7,647 nucleotides of DNA from Pseudomonadales bacterium (GTDB lineage Bacteria > Pseudomonadota > Gammaproteobacteria > Pseudomonadales > UBA3067), in NCBI GenBank assembly GCA_016763235.1, contig JAESUE010000235.1, forward strand, positions 1-7,647. Direction: 5' to 3'. Within the stretch, counting starts at the first letter, position 1. Each line of letters opens with the position of its first letter. Below are positions 1 to 5,108 of the stretch, piece by piece. Below the pieces are notes generated by a model. That model was not told the DNA's origin. It made no database searches and saw only the letters and a program-made list of their open reading frames with translations. The position numbers were made by a program, and so were the translations under genes.

Positions 1-2
1 AT

Positions 3-185
3 TGGTGTGTCAAACATGAAATCCCTTACTACTGCTCAAACTGGCGTGAAACCGAAGACAATATAATTGAAAACAACAAAAGACAAATACAACCTCTAAA
101 GCTTCCTAGCCCAGTGGCCGCAAGGCCTGCAAGTAATACTCCCTACGTTTCTATCGTCAATTTTCAGTATCTAGTTACGCCCTAA
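3..185 (+). CDS. C-terminal end of an unidentified ORF, cut by the window edge
   Basis: This reading frame is open from the window edge for 60 codons and stops at TAA 183-185. The visible tail begins WCVKHEIPYYCSNWRETEDN and ends YVSIVNFQYLVTP. It is polar, with aromatic residues and two cysteines near the start, and has no membrane segment. I do not recognise a family. The residue composition looks protein-like rather than random, but 60 open codons can occur by chance and the start is outside the window. It lies on the same strand as the Tlde1-type and lipoprotein genes downstream, separated from them by about 400 gene-free bases. Confidence 0.35.
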   Translation, partial: WCVKHEIPYYCSNWRETEDNIIENNKRQIQPLKLPSPVAARPASNTPYVSIVNFQYLVTP

Positions 186-599
186 TTTCGACCTCAACTT
201 CCCTCCTGTGCATATCCTGTGCAGAGTGGTCGTGTTTACTCGTCACTACTTGTAAGAAAGAGTAGGGGCGGTGGTTATCAGTAGAGAGCGGGTAAGGGGT
301 GGGGGTGCTTGGATTTAGGGAGACTTCTGGGTGCTGTCCTGTCTTGTGCTGGTGGAAAGTGGGGGATAGCGAGGAAATGTGGCGGGGCTGATCGGTCTTT
401 GGTAAAAATAAATGCTACTCTAACCCACAATTATTGCTCTGGCCTTCCCTCGGTTCAGTGGTTTCAGCTCGAACGCACAGCCTCAACTTCTCCGAGACAA
501 GCATATTGTCATCTATTTCTGCTGAGGGTAAAGTCTCAAATCTTTAAAGGTGCCCCCCAGCGATCAACGGCTCTTTATTTTTTCTAATAATAAACCAAG
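186..599. other. Gene-free stretch
   Basis: I see no convincing gene, RNA gene or attC here. The DNA from about 265 to 385 is rich in G on the + strand, and the segment from 545 to 598 ends in an AT-rich run just before the Tlde1 start. A 92-codon open frame (309-587, TTG start) has low-complexity, unfamiliar content and no ribosome binding site, so it is not called. Confidence 0.5.
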
Positions 600-997
600 A
601 TGATTCGAATACCACTTACCTGCACTTACAGTCAAACTCCAAGAAATTTTGTTTGCACCAATGATGAGGGTATAGAGGTGATTCGTGCCCAAGGATACTC
701 AGGACAGGTGTGGGGCGCAACAACCCAGCATACAACGGCACACGGAATTTAGGGCCTACTCCTCGGGGTACTTGGGACATCGGCGCTTCCGAAGACAGAG
801 CTGATACTGGCCCGAACAGCATTCGAATTACACATGCCGACGGAGACAGGTTTCCCGTAGGAAGGGATAGGGGGACGTTTTTAATTCATGGTAACAACCA
901 ACAGAATGATGCCTCGCAGGGCTGTTTAATTTTGGGACCTACGGAGCGTCGAGCCATCATAAATGGAGGCGGCGGAACCTTAACGGTTACTGAGTAA
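600..997 (+). pseudogene. Tlde1-domain (DUF2778) L,D-transpeptidase-like toxin gene, frameshifted
   Basis: Tlde1-type proteins are small type VI secretion effectors that cut or exchange peptidoglycan cross-links in the target periplasm. ATG 600 opens a frame giving MIRIPLTCTYSQTPRN and then DEGIEVIRAQGYSGQVW. That frame leaves the family pattern after codon 38 and stops at TAG. The neighbouring frame (GTG 710 to TAA 997) continues the same domain: GRNNPAYNG, then NLGPTPRGTWDIG, then the catalytic block IHGNN...ASQGCLIL. Restoring one base in the G-run 712-715 joins the halves into a normal-length protein of 132 residues, with His near 97 and Cys near 109. The catalytic part is intact, so the break could be recent, a sequencing error, or a -1 slip. 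No clear ribosome binding site precedes ATG 600. A lipoprotein gene follows 88 bases downstream. Confidence 0.8.
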
Positions 998-1085
998 AAT
1001 GCAGTTTGACCTTAACTTGAACGAAACATGAGCAGTTGAAATAAAAATAATGCAACTTAGCTTCTCCAAAAAATCGAGATGACGG

Positions 1086-1700
1086 ATGACCCGAATTATA
1101 TACGCAGCACTTTTACTGGCCTTAGCAAGTGGTTGCGCGGCAACCAAAAACCCCGTTGGTCTTTATCAACCTAGCCAGGCAGGCAATCTTCTGAAACCGT
1201 TCAGCGGAAAACTCAACGCTGACGACTTAAGCATTGGATCAATCAGCATAGGAACAAGCACATTCGATGAAGTGGCCGCTAAATTTGGAAAAACCGAGAT
1301 TATAAAAAGCGATCAGGAACAGAGCTGGGTCCGAATCTGCTATCGGTCGGTAAACAAAGGGGACGATACCATTGTCTTATTTGAGTCAGGCCCTATGGGC
1401 GGATGGACACGATTAACCAGCATCTCTATCACCCACTCTAAACTATGGAAAGATTCAGCGCTGTGTCAAAGCTCCCGTTTGGTGACCAAAGAGATATCAA
1501 CAGTGAGTGGTTTAAAAATCGGAATCTCTACCTCCGAACTGGTACGGCGCTTAGGTAATCCCTCAGTCATTACCGAAAACTTTTACGGCCGCTACCTGCT
1601 GTCGCAGGAAGGAGATTGGACGACCACGTCGGTGGTCGAAGCTGCGTTAGAAAATGATCAATTAGTGTCAATCACCCTGCACCAAATCATCACCAATTAA
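1086..1700 (+). CDS. Lipoprotein, candidate immunity protein
   Basis: A 204-residue protein. Residues 1-17 are a lipoprotein signal peptide: an arginine at position 3, a hydrophobic core YAALLLALA, and lipobox ASGC with the lipidated Cys at 17. The residue after the Cys is Ala, not Asp, which favours the outer membrane. The mature part has two similar short segments, IGTSTFDEVAAKFGKTE (about 55-71) and IGISTSELVRRLGNPS (about 145-160). These follow the small-residue/helix/LG.P pattern seen in BamE (SmpA/OmlA)-like lipoproteins, so the protein may hold two such folds. It follows the Tlde1-type gene on the same strand. Because Tlde1 toxins act in the periplasm and their immunity proteins are exported, this gene is a reasonable immunity candidate; that is inference from position and export only. 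The ribosome binding site is weak (GAG 1076-1078). Confidence 0.85.
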   Translation: MTRIIYAALLLALASGCAATKNPVGLYQPSQAGNLLKPFSGKLNADDLSIGSISIGTSTFDEVAAKFGKTEIIKSDQEQSWVRICYRSVNKGDDTIVLFESGPMGGWTRLTSISITHSKLWKDSALCQSSRLVTKEISTVSGLKIGISTSELVRRLGNPSVITENFYGRYLLSQEGDWTTTSVVEAALENDQLVSITLHQIITN

Positions 1701-1734
1701 TGTAACTAGCGGACAGCTACTTTAATATTGCCAC

Positions 1735-1832
1735 GGCATAACAAGCGAAATGACACCCACTTAATTGGGATGGTTAAGCGGAATGTTGTTTCAATATACC
1801 GTATGGTTGGCGGAAATCAGGTGGGTGATGAG
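1735..1832 (+). other. attC-like site, 5' arm and loop, interrupted by the IS
   Basis: CATAAC (1737-1742) followed by AAGCG repeats the start of the clear attC at 4912. CACCCACTTAATT (1754-1766) pairs with AATCAGGTGGGTG (1815-1827), leaving one T.G wobble and one A-C mismatch. This is the imperfect hairpin typical of attC. The 3' arm runs into the IS after GTGGGTGATGAG (1821-1832), and TATGT resumes at 3341 beyond the IS, where a GTTATGT box would be expected. The junction does not restore a perfect GTT box, so the site is called attC-like. Confidence 0.6.
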
Positions 1833-1845
1833 ATGGACACTCCAG
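1832..1845. repeat. IS left sub-terminal inverted repeat
   Basis: GATGGACACTCCAG. Eleven bases (1833-1843) are the inverted copy of the right repeat at 3329-3339. All fourteen bases are also the perfect inverse of 1894-1907, just upstream of the transposase start. Confidence 0.85.
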
Positions 1846-1893
1846 ATTACGGCATCGCAATGTGCCAAACTTGAGTTTCAAACCAACAAGCAA

Positions 1894-1907
1894 CTGGAGT
1901 GTCCATC
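1894..1907. promoter_or_regulatory. Third IR copy overlapping the transposase ribosome binding site
   Basis: CTGGAGTGTCCATC contains the GGAG (1896-1899) that serves ATG 1908 with an 8-base gap. It is the perfect 14-base inverse of 1832-1845. An mRNA starting upstream of the IS would contain both arms and could hide the ribosome binding site; a transcript starting between them would not. The folding effect is inference. Confidence 0.55.
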
Positions 1908-2939
1908 ATGAACAATAGCGTAATTAGTATTGATCTTGCAAAAAACGTTTTCCAAGTTTGCGCCTTAAACAAGAATCATAAGCCAGTTTTTAATAAAAAA
2001 GTAAACCGCTCAAAGCTACTGGATACACTGCGGAACCTGGAGGCAAATAAAGTTGTCATGGAAGCGTGCTACAGCTCAAATTATTGGGGCCGCGAAATAG
2101 AAAAACTGGGATTTACTGTTGGGCTGATTCCACCTCATCAAGTAAAGCCCTTCGTGGTAGGAAATAAAAATGACCACAACGATGCCATAGCAATTGCAGA
2201 AGCTTCTTTTCGCCCCAAAACAACTTTTGTGCCCGTGAAAACCTTAACTCAACAAGATATTCAAAGTTTGCACAGGATACGAGAGCGCTATGTAAAGGCT
2301 AGAACGTCCATAGCCAATCAACTACGAGGCCTTTTAGCCGAATACGGTGTAATTGTAAAAAATAATATCGGCATGTTGCGTAAAAACATTCCCTGCATCC
2401 TCGAAGATCCTGAAAATGCCTTAACAGCCACTGCCAGGCAATTTATTGCCGAGCTCTATGAGGAGTTACAGTATTATGATGATTTAATCGGGCGAAAGGA
2501 AATCGCAATAAAAGCATTGCTAAAAGATAACGCTGATTATCAGCGGTTATTAGAAGTGCCTGGCATCGGACCTATCGTTGGCAGCGCTGTTATCGCATCC
2601 GTTGGCGATGCGAAGCAATTCAAAAATGGACGTCAAATGGCCGCGTGGATAGGGCTCACACCAAAGCAATATGCCAGTGGTGATATTTCACGGATAGGCG
2701 GCATAAGTAAGCGAGGCAACCAAACCTTGCGTAAGCTCTTTATTCATGGCGCCAGAGCTATCGTTAATTGGTGTGAAAAGAAAAATGACGCACTCAGCCT
2801 CTGGATAAAATCGCTACTAAAAACCAAGCATCCCTGCAAAGTAGTGGTTGCCGTAGCGAACAAATTGGCGCGCATGGCGTGGGCAGTACTGGCCAAAAAT
2901 GAGCACTATATTGCACCATCATCAAGGGCTGCAGTTTAA
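1908..2939 (+). CDS. IS110-family (IS1111-group) DEDD transposase
   Basis: A 343-residue recombinase, full length for the family. The N-terminal RuvC-like DEDD domain shows Asp9 (SIDLAKNVFQV), Glu52 (VVMEACYSS), and Asp89 and Asp92 (NKNDHNDAIAIAEA). The C-terminal Transposase_20 domain shows VPGIGPIVGSAVIASVGDA (about 217-235) and YASGDISRIGGISKRGN (255-271), where Ser257 is the expected nucleophile. These enzymes excise the IS as a circle and insert it under the guidance of a bridge RNA. ATG 1908 is chosen over GTG 1899 because GGAG at 1896-1899 lies 8 bases before it. No frameshift or missing catalytic residue is visible, so the element may be active. Confidence 0.97.
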   Translation: MNNSVISIDLAKNVFQVCALNKNHKPVFNKKVNRSKLLDTLRNLEANKVVMEACYSSNYWGREIEKLGFTVGLIPPHQVKPFVVGNKNDHNDAIAIAEASFRPKTTFVPVKTLTQQDIQSLHRIRERYVKARTSIANQLRGLLAEYGVIVKNNIGMLRKNIPCILEDPENALTATARQFIAELYEELQYYDDLIGRKEIAIKALLKDNADYQRLLEVPGIGPIVGSAVIASVGDAKQFKNGRQMAAWIGLTPKQYASGDISRIGGISKRGNQTLRKLFIHGARAIVNWCEKKNDALSLWIKSLLKTKHPCKVVVAVANKLARMAWAVLAKNEHYIAPSSRAAV

Positions 2940-3009
2940 CCCTAGAAAAAATAGAACCAATTTATCCCGCCCATCCTCGGTATCACACAGTAATGAATTA
3001 AAACGGTAT

Positions 3010-3134
3010 TGACTCTGCCAGAGCCTGAGAAAGGACAGAGGCCTACGAGGCCTTGTGGGTGAAGAGGCGGCAGAGTCATCTTTGAATCTCATTAGGGCTC
3101 AGCGTAGCTATAAGTAATACGCGATCAAGAAGCC
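3010..3134 (+). ncRNA. Candidate bridge RNA of the IS, with target-binding loop
   Basis: A perfect 10-bp stem (TGACTCTGCC 3010-3019 with GGCAGAGTCA 3069-3078) encloses an internal loop capped by the hairpin AGGCCT-ACG-AGGCCT (3039-3053). The 3' side of the loop, GTGGGTGAAGAG (3055-3066), matches the left insertion flank GTGGGTGATGAG (1821-1832) at 11 of 12 bases. The 5' side, AAAGGACA (3030-3037), is the exact reverse complement of the right flank TGTCCTTT (3343-3350). This is what a target-binding loop should look like: one guide for the bottom strand on the left, one for the top strand on the right. A second structured part follows, with GGCT/AGCC (3096-3099, 3131-3134) around GCGTA/TACGC (3102-3106, 3118-3122); it may be the donor loop, but I could not match it to the IS ends. 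The RNA's own ends are not known. Confidence 0.62.
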
Positions 3135-3328
3135 GGATATATGTCATAACCGTTATTTACTGCAAAAAAATTACCAAGGTGGCAAGGAGTATAGACAACA
3201 AAAAATGGCCCCTTTCTTTATAAAACGACGGGGTTAGGTAAGCCGCACAATTGACCAATTTCATGCCCGTCTTTGTTTTATAAATAAAGGCGATTGGTAT
3301 TTTTTGCCCAAAAAACCTTGACGGCGCA

Positions 3329-3339
3329 GGAGTGTCCAT
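3329..3339. repeat. IS right sub-terminal inverted repeat
   Basis: GGAGTGTCCAT, the exact inverse of 1833-1843. The flank sequence resumes at about 3341 with TATGTCCTTTGG. Confidence 0.85.
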
Positions 3340-3441
3340 ATATGTCCTTTGGTTCTTTTACTCCCGCGAAAGTGCTTTATGTACCGTTCGTTAACCACTA
3401 AGCGCGCAGCATCCACGGCCAAGCGCTAGCGCGCACCTTGC

Positions 3442-3604
3442 CCAGTGACTTTATTATTTTGGCGAAAAGACTCCAAAATAATAAAGTCCACTGCTCCGCT
3501 GTGCCGAAAAAAGACTCGGCCCAGTTGCCCCTAAAAAACACAGGGGCAAGTGCTTGCAAAAACTCAAAGACAAAACCACCCCAGCCGAAGGGCTCACCGC
3601 AAGC
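3442..3604 (+). other. Cluster of four hairpins with A-rich loops, possible structured RNA
   Basis: Four stems follow each other. First, GACTTTATTATTTTGG (3447-3462) pairs perfectly with 3473-3488, extended by CAGTG/CACTG with one bulge. Second, GCCGA/TCGGC (3503-3507, 3516-3520). Third, TTGCCCCT/AGGGGCAA (3525-3532, 3542-3549). Fourth, GCTTGC/GCAAGC (3552-3557, 3599-3604), which encloses AGCC-GAAG-GGCT (3583-3594). All loops are rich in A on the + strand, and the first two share CGAAAA(AA)GACTC. This suggests a structured RNA read from the + strand, or a folded mobile-element remnant. I recognise no RNA family and see no clear promoter. The overlapping open frames are artefacts of this composition. 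Confidence 0.4.
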
Positions 3605-3626
3605 GTCATGTAATGCCGCAAGTTGA

Positions 3627-3744
3627 CGCCGCTTCGAGCAGTCAGAATGCCTGTCTCGACATATTCATTAAGGCATTATTAAAAAAACTGGGTATGCGAT
3701 CTCGAGTAGAAGCGGCTATCTGGGTGACGCAAAATGGAAAGTAA
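3627..3744 (+). pseudogene. 3' remnant of a NarL/LuxR-type response regulator
   Basis: The last 26 codons read FIKALLKKLGMRSRV and EAAIWVTQNGK, ending at TAA 3742-3744. This is the recognition helix and C-terminus of a NarL-type LuxR HTH domain; the known pattern is a VKVHVKHLLKKLKLRSRVEAAVW-like end. Just upstream, in another frame, RRFEQSECLSRHI (3627-3665) resembles the preceding helix (ARRLDISESTVKVHI). A net 4-base shift around 3663-3670 separates the two parts. A stop at 3624-3626 lies upstream, and the receiver domain is absent. The gene is therefore a degraded tail, and its 5' part was lost somewhere between here and the IS. Family assignment rests on about 40 residues. Confidence 0.55.
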
Positions 3745-3799
3745 GACCTTGAGATTTTATTCTGTCTCCCATTTTTGTATAAACATTAATAACCGTTAA

Positions 3800-3834
3800 A
3801 GCAACGATATATTAAAAAATAATGTATCGTTGCT
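3800..3834 (+). terminator. 15-bp dyad upstream of the CBS gene, terminator or operator
   Basis: AGCAACGATATATTA (3800-3814) pairs with TAATGTATCGTTGCT (3820-3834) over 15 bp with one T.G wobble and an AAAAA loop. It is followed by CTCTTTGTTAG, a poor T-tract. It could end transcription of the regulator remnant. Its position 41 bases before the CBS start also fits an operator or leader hairpin. Confidence 0.4.
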
Positions 3835-3875
3835 CTTTGTTAGTATAAAAAACAATTTTTTAAAAGAGGTTTTTC

Positions 3876-4364
3876 ATGACAAATAACGTAGTAGATATTA
3901 CCGCATCACAATTAATGACCACTGATGTGCTCGCAGTGCCAGCAGAGTGGTCAATAAAGCAATTAGCAGATTTTTTTGTTAAACATAAGATTTCAGGTGC
4001 GCCTGTCATTAGCAACGATCAGAAAATGGTGGGTGTTGTATCGGTCAGTGATATGGTGCAGTTCAATAGCTTATCTGCAGCGGATAAAAGCGATTTAGTT
4101 GCCAATAACGTCTATACCGAGGTCATTGGTCAGCCAATTATGCAGGAGGATGTTAACAAGCTGGCTTCTCATGCCGGTGATAACTGCAACGTTGATAGCA
4201 TCATGACCCCTCATGTTATTAATGTAGAAATAAATGCAACATTACCAGAGATTGCGGGTTTAATGCATAAGCGGCATATTCATCGTGTTTTTGTTACAGA
4301 GAATGGGGAGATTTCTGGCGTTATATCAACAAGCAACATTCTTGAAATGGTTTCTAAAATGTGA
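3876..4364 (+). CDS. Tandem CBS-domain protein
   Basis: A 162-residue soluble protein made of one pair of CBS domains, the fold that binds adenosyl ligands such as AMP, ATP or SAM to sense energy state. CBS1 covers about 8-62 (LMTTDVLAVPAEWSIKQLA, then HKISGAPVISNDQKMVGVVS). CBS2 covers about 104-160 (SIMTPHVINVEINATLPEIA, then KRHIHRVFVTENGEISGVIS). The linker (63-103) is polar. No enzyme or membrane domain is attached, so it probably acts as a stand-alone regulatory protein; its partner cannot be inferred. AGAGG at 3865-3869 lies six bases before ATG 3876. A run of eight T follows the stop, without a hairpin. The gene looks intact, is not clearly part of a cassette, and lies next to the decayed regulator. 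Confidence 0.92.
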   Translation: MTNNVVDITASQLMTTDVLAVPAEWSIKQLADFFVKHKISGAPVISNDQKMVGVVSVSDMVQFNSLSAADKSDLVANNVYTEVIGQPIMQEDVNKLASHAGDNCNVDSIMTPHVINVEINATLPEIAGLMHKRHIHRVFVTENGEISGVISTSNILEMVSKM

Positions 4365-4461
4365 TTTTTTTGTATTTTTGTTGATCATAGAATGACGCCT
4401 TATTTGTGCTTGAGTATGAGGTTAACCGAGGTTTTAGGGAGGTGATTCCTGTTGATTACAC

Positions 4462-4468
4462 GTTATTA
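4462..4468 (+). other. Possible cassette 5' boundary (degenerate GTT core site)
   Basis: GTTATTA lies 29 bases before the GNAT start, the spacing usual for the 5' edge of a gene cassette. It only approximates GTTRRRY, and no paired attC arm is seen upstream. If real, the first cassette of the right-hand array runs from here to the attC at 4911-5015. Confidence 0.28.
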
Positions 4469-4490
4469 ATCTTATGGTTTGAAGGTGAGT

Positions 4491-4916
4491 ATGGAATTTG
4501 AGAAATTAACGTTAGACCACTCAGAGGAAATAATTTCGCTTGCTTCCGAAGGGAATCCTGATGTTTCTAATGCTGACTTGCGTTCACGCCTAATTGAAAT
4601 GTTTGGCTACTCAAGCTATACCTGCTTTGGTCTGTTTGTTAATTCCGAGCTTGTGGGTATCACAAGTGGGTGGTTAACTACTCGCTTCTATTCAGGCAAG
4701 CAGCTTGAAATTGATAACGTGATCGTGGGTAAAGACTTTCGTTCAAGTGGCTATGGTGCCGAATTCCTCGGGTATATTGAAGCATGGGCAATCAAGGAAG
4801 GTTGTTTTACGGTTGAGCTAAATACTTATGTCACAAATTCAAAGTCGCATAAATTCTATTTTAACAAAGGTTACAATATATTGGGTTATCACTTTCAAAA
4901 GGCGGTCAATTCATAA
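4491..4916 (+). CDS. GNAT-family N-acetyltransferase (cassette gene)
   Basis: A 141-residue single-domain GNAT, which transfers an acetyl group from acetyl-CoA to an amine of unknown identity. The acetyl-CoA pyrophosphate loop is visible as VIVGKDFRSSGYGAEFLGYI (about 77-96; R84-x-x-G87-x-G89). The C-terminal motif B region is ELNTYVTNSKSHKFYFNKGY (about 109-128), with the Asn and Tyr-Gly-like pattern of small GNATs. ATG 4491 is preferred to TTG 4479 because AAGG (4482-4485) lies just upstream of it and nothing precedes the TTG. The stop codon TAA 4914-4916 lies inside the first box of the attC that follows, typical of integron cassettes. Small GNATs are common in chromosomal integrons. The substrate cannot be guessed; resistance to an aminoglycoside is possible but unsupported. 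Confidence 0.87.
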   Translation: MEFEKLTLDHSEEIISLASEGNPDVSNADLRSRLIEMFGYSSYTCFGLFVNSELVGITSGWLTTRFYSGKQLEIDNVIVGKDFRSSGYGAEFLGYIEAWAIKEGCFTVELNTYVTNSKSHKFYFNKGYNILGYHFQKAVNS

Positions 4917-5015
4917 CAAGCGACTGCACCGGACAAATTTCCGCTGTCACCTTTTTTGCAAAAACACGCAAAAAAGTCACCATCAAAAATTTGCTCGGTG
5001 AGTCGAGCGTTATGT
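4911..5015 (+). other. attC recombination site (integron cassette, 105 bases)
   Basis: The site starts with TCATAAC (R'') and ends with GTTATGT (R', 5009-5015). The two arms pair imperfectly: CATAACaaGCGACTgCACCG (4912-4931), then gaCAAATTT, against the inverse of the 3' arm, CATAACgctCGACTCACCG, then agCAAATTT. The extra G in the 5' arm and the mismatched spacer are the extra-helical base and unpaired spacer that IntI uses to choose the strand. The centre forms a further hairpin (CTTTTTTGC/GCAAAAAAG). This is strong evidence that the GNAT gene is a cassette. No intI or attI is in the window. Confidence 0.87.
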
Positions 5016-5108
5016 GGCAAAACCTGGATTCGATAGGATTCAGTAATTATCATTTGGACTACGGTTATATAAAATTGGCTGCTATGGACCAACTGGCAAG
5101 AGGTACAA

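Larger units (their letters stand above)
1832..3340 (+). mobile_element. IS110-family (IS1111-group) insertion sequence
   Basis: About 1.5 kb, bounded by ATGGACACTCC (1833-1843) on the left and its inverted copy GGAGTGTCCAT (3329-3339) on the right. Exact ends are uncertain by a few bases, because such elements need not duplicate their target. The left end before the transposase start is only about 75 bases, while the right end after its stop is about 400 bases. That asymmetry, together with sub-terminal inverted repeats, is characteristic of the IS1111 group, whose bridge RNA comes from the right end. The element lies in the 3' arm of an attC-like site, matching the known habit of the IS1111-attC subgroup. 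The right-end stretch 3146-3328 shows no gene; a 60-codon minus-strand frame there is not credible. Confidence 0.88.

Noticed and set aside
309..587. 92-codon + strand frame with a TTG start
   Set aside because: No ribosome binding site, no recognisable family, and unstructured composition; it ends just before the Tlde1 start and looks like a chance frame.
616..822. 68-codon minus-strand frame
   Set aside because: Antisense to the Tlde1-type gene, whose conserved residues are on the + strand.
3145..3239. attC-like site formed by CATAAC (3146) and GTTAGGT (3233)
   Set aside because: The arms pair poorly beyond the boxes, and the segment lies between the two IS repeats.
3157..3339. 60-codon minus-strand frame starting exactly at the right IS repeat
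   Set aside because: The start codon is simply part of the inverted repeat; there is no ribosome binding site and no known product, and IS1111 right ends are normally non-coding.
3438..3626. 62-codon + strand frame
   Set aside because: It runs through the hairpin cluster; its Lys/Pro/Ser-rich content reflects the A-rich loops, and only its very end may touch the narL-type remnant.
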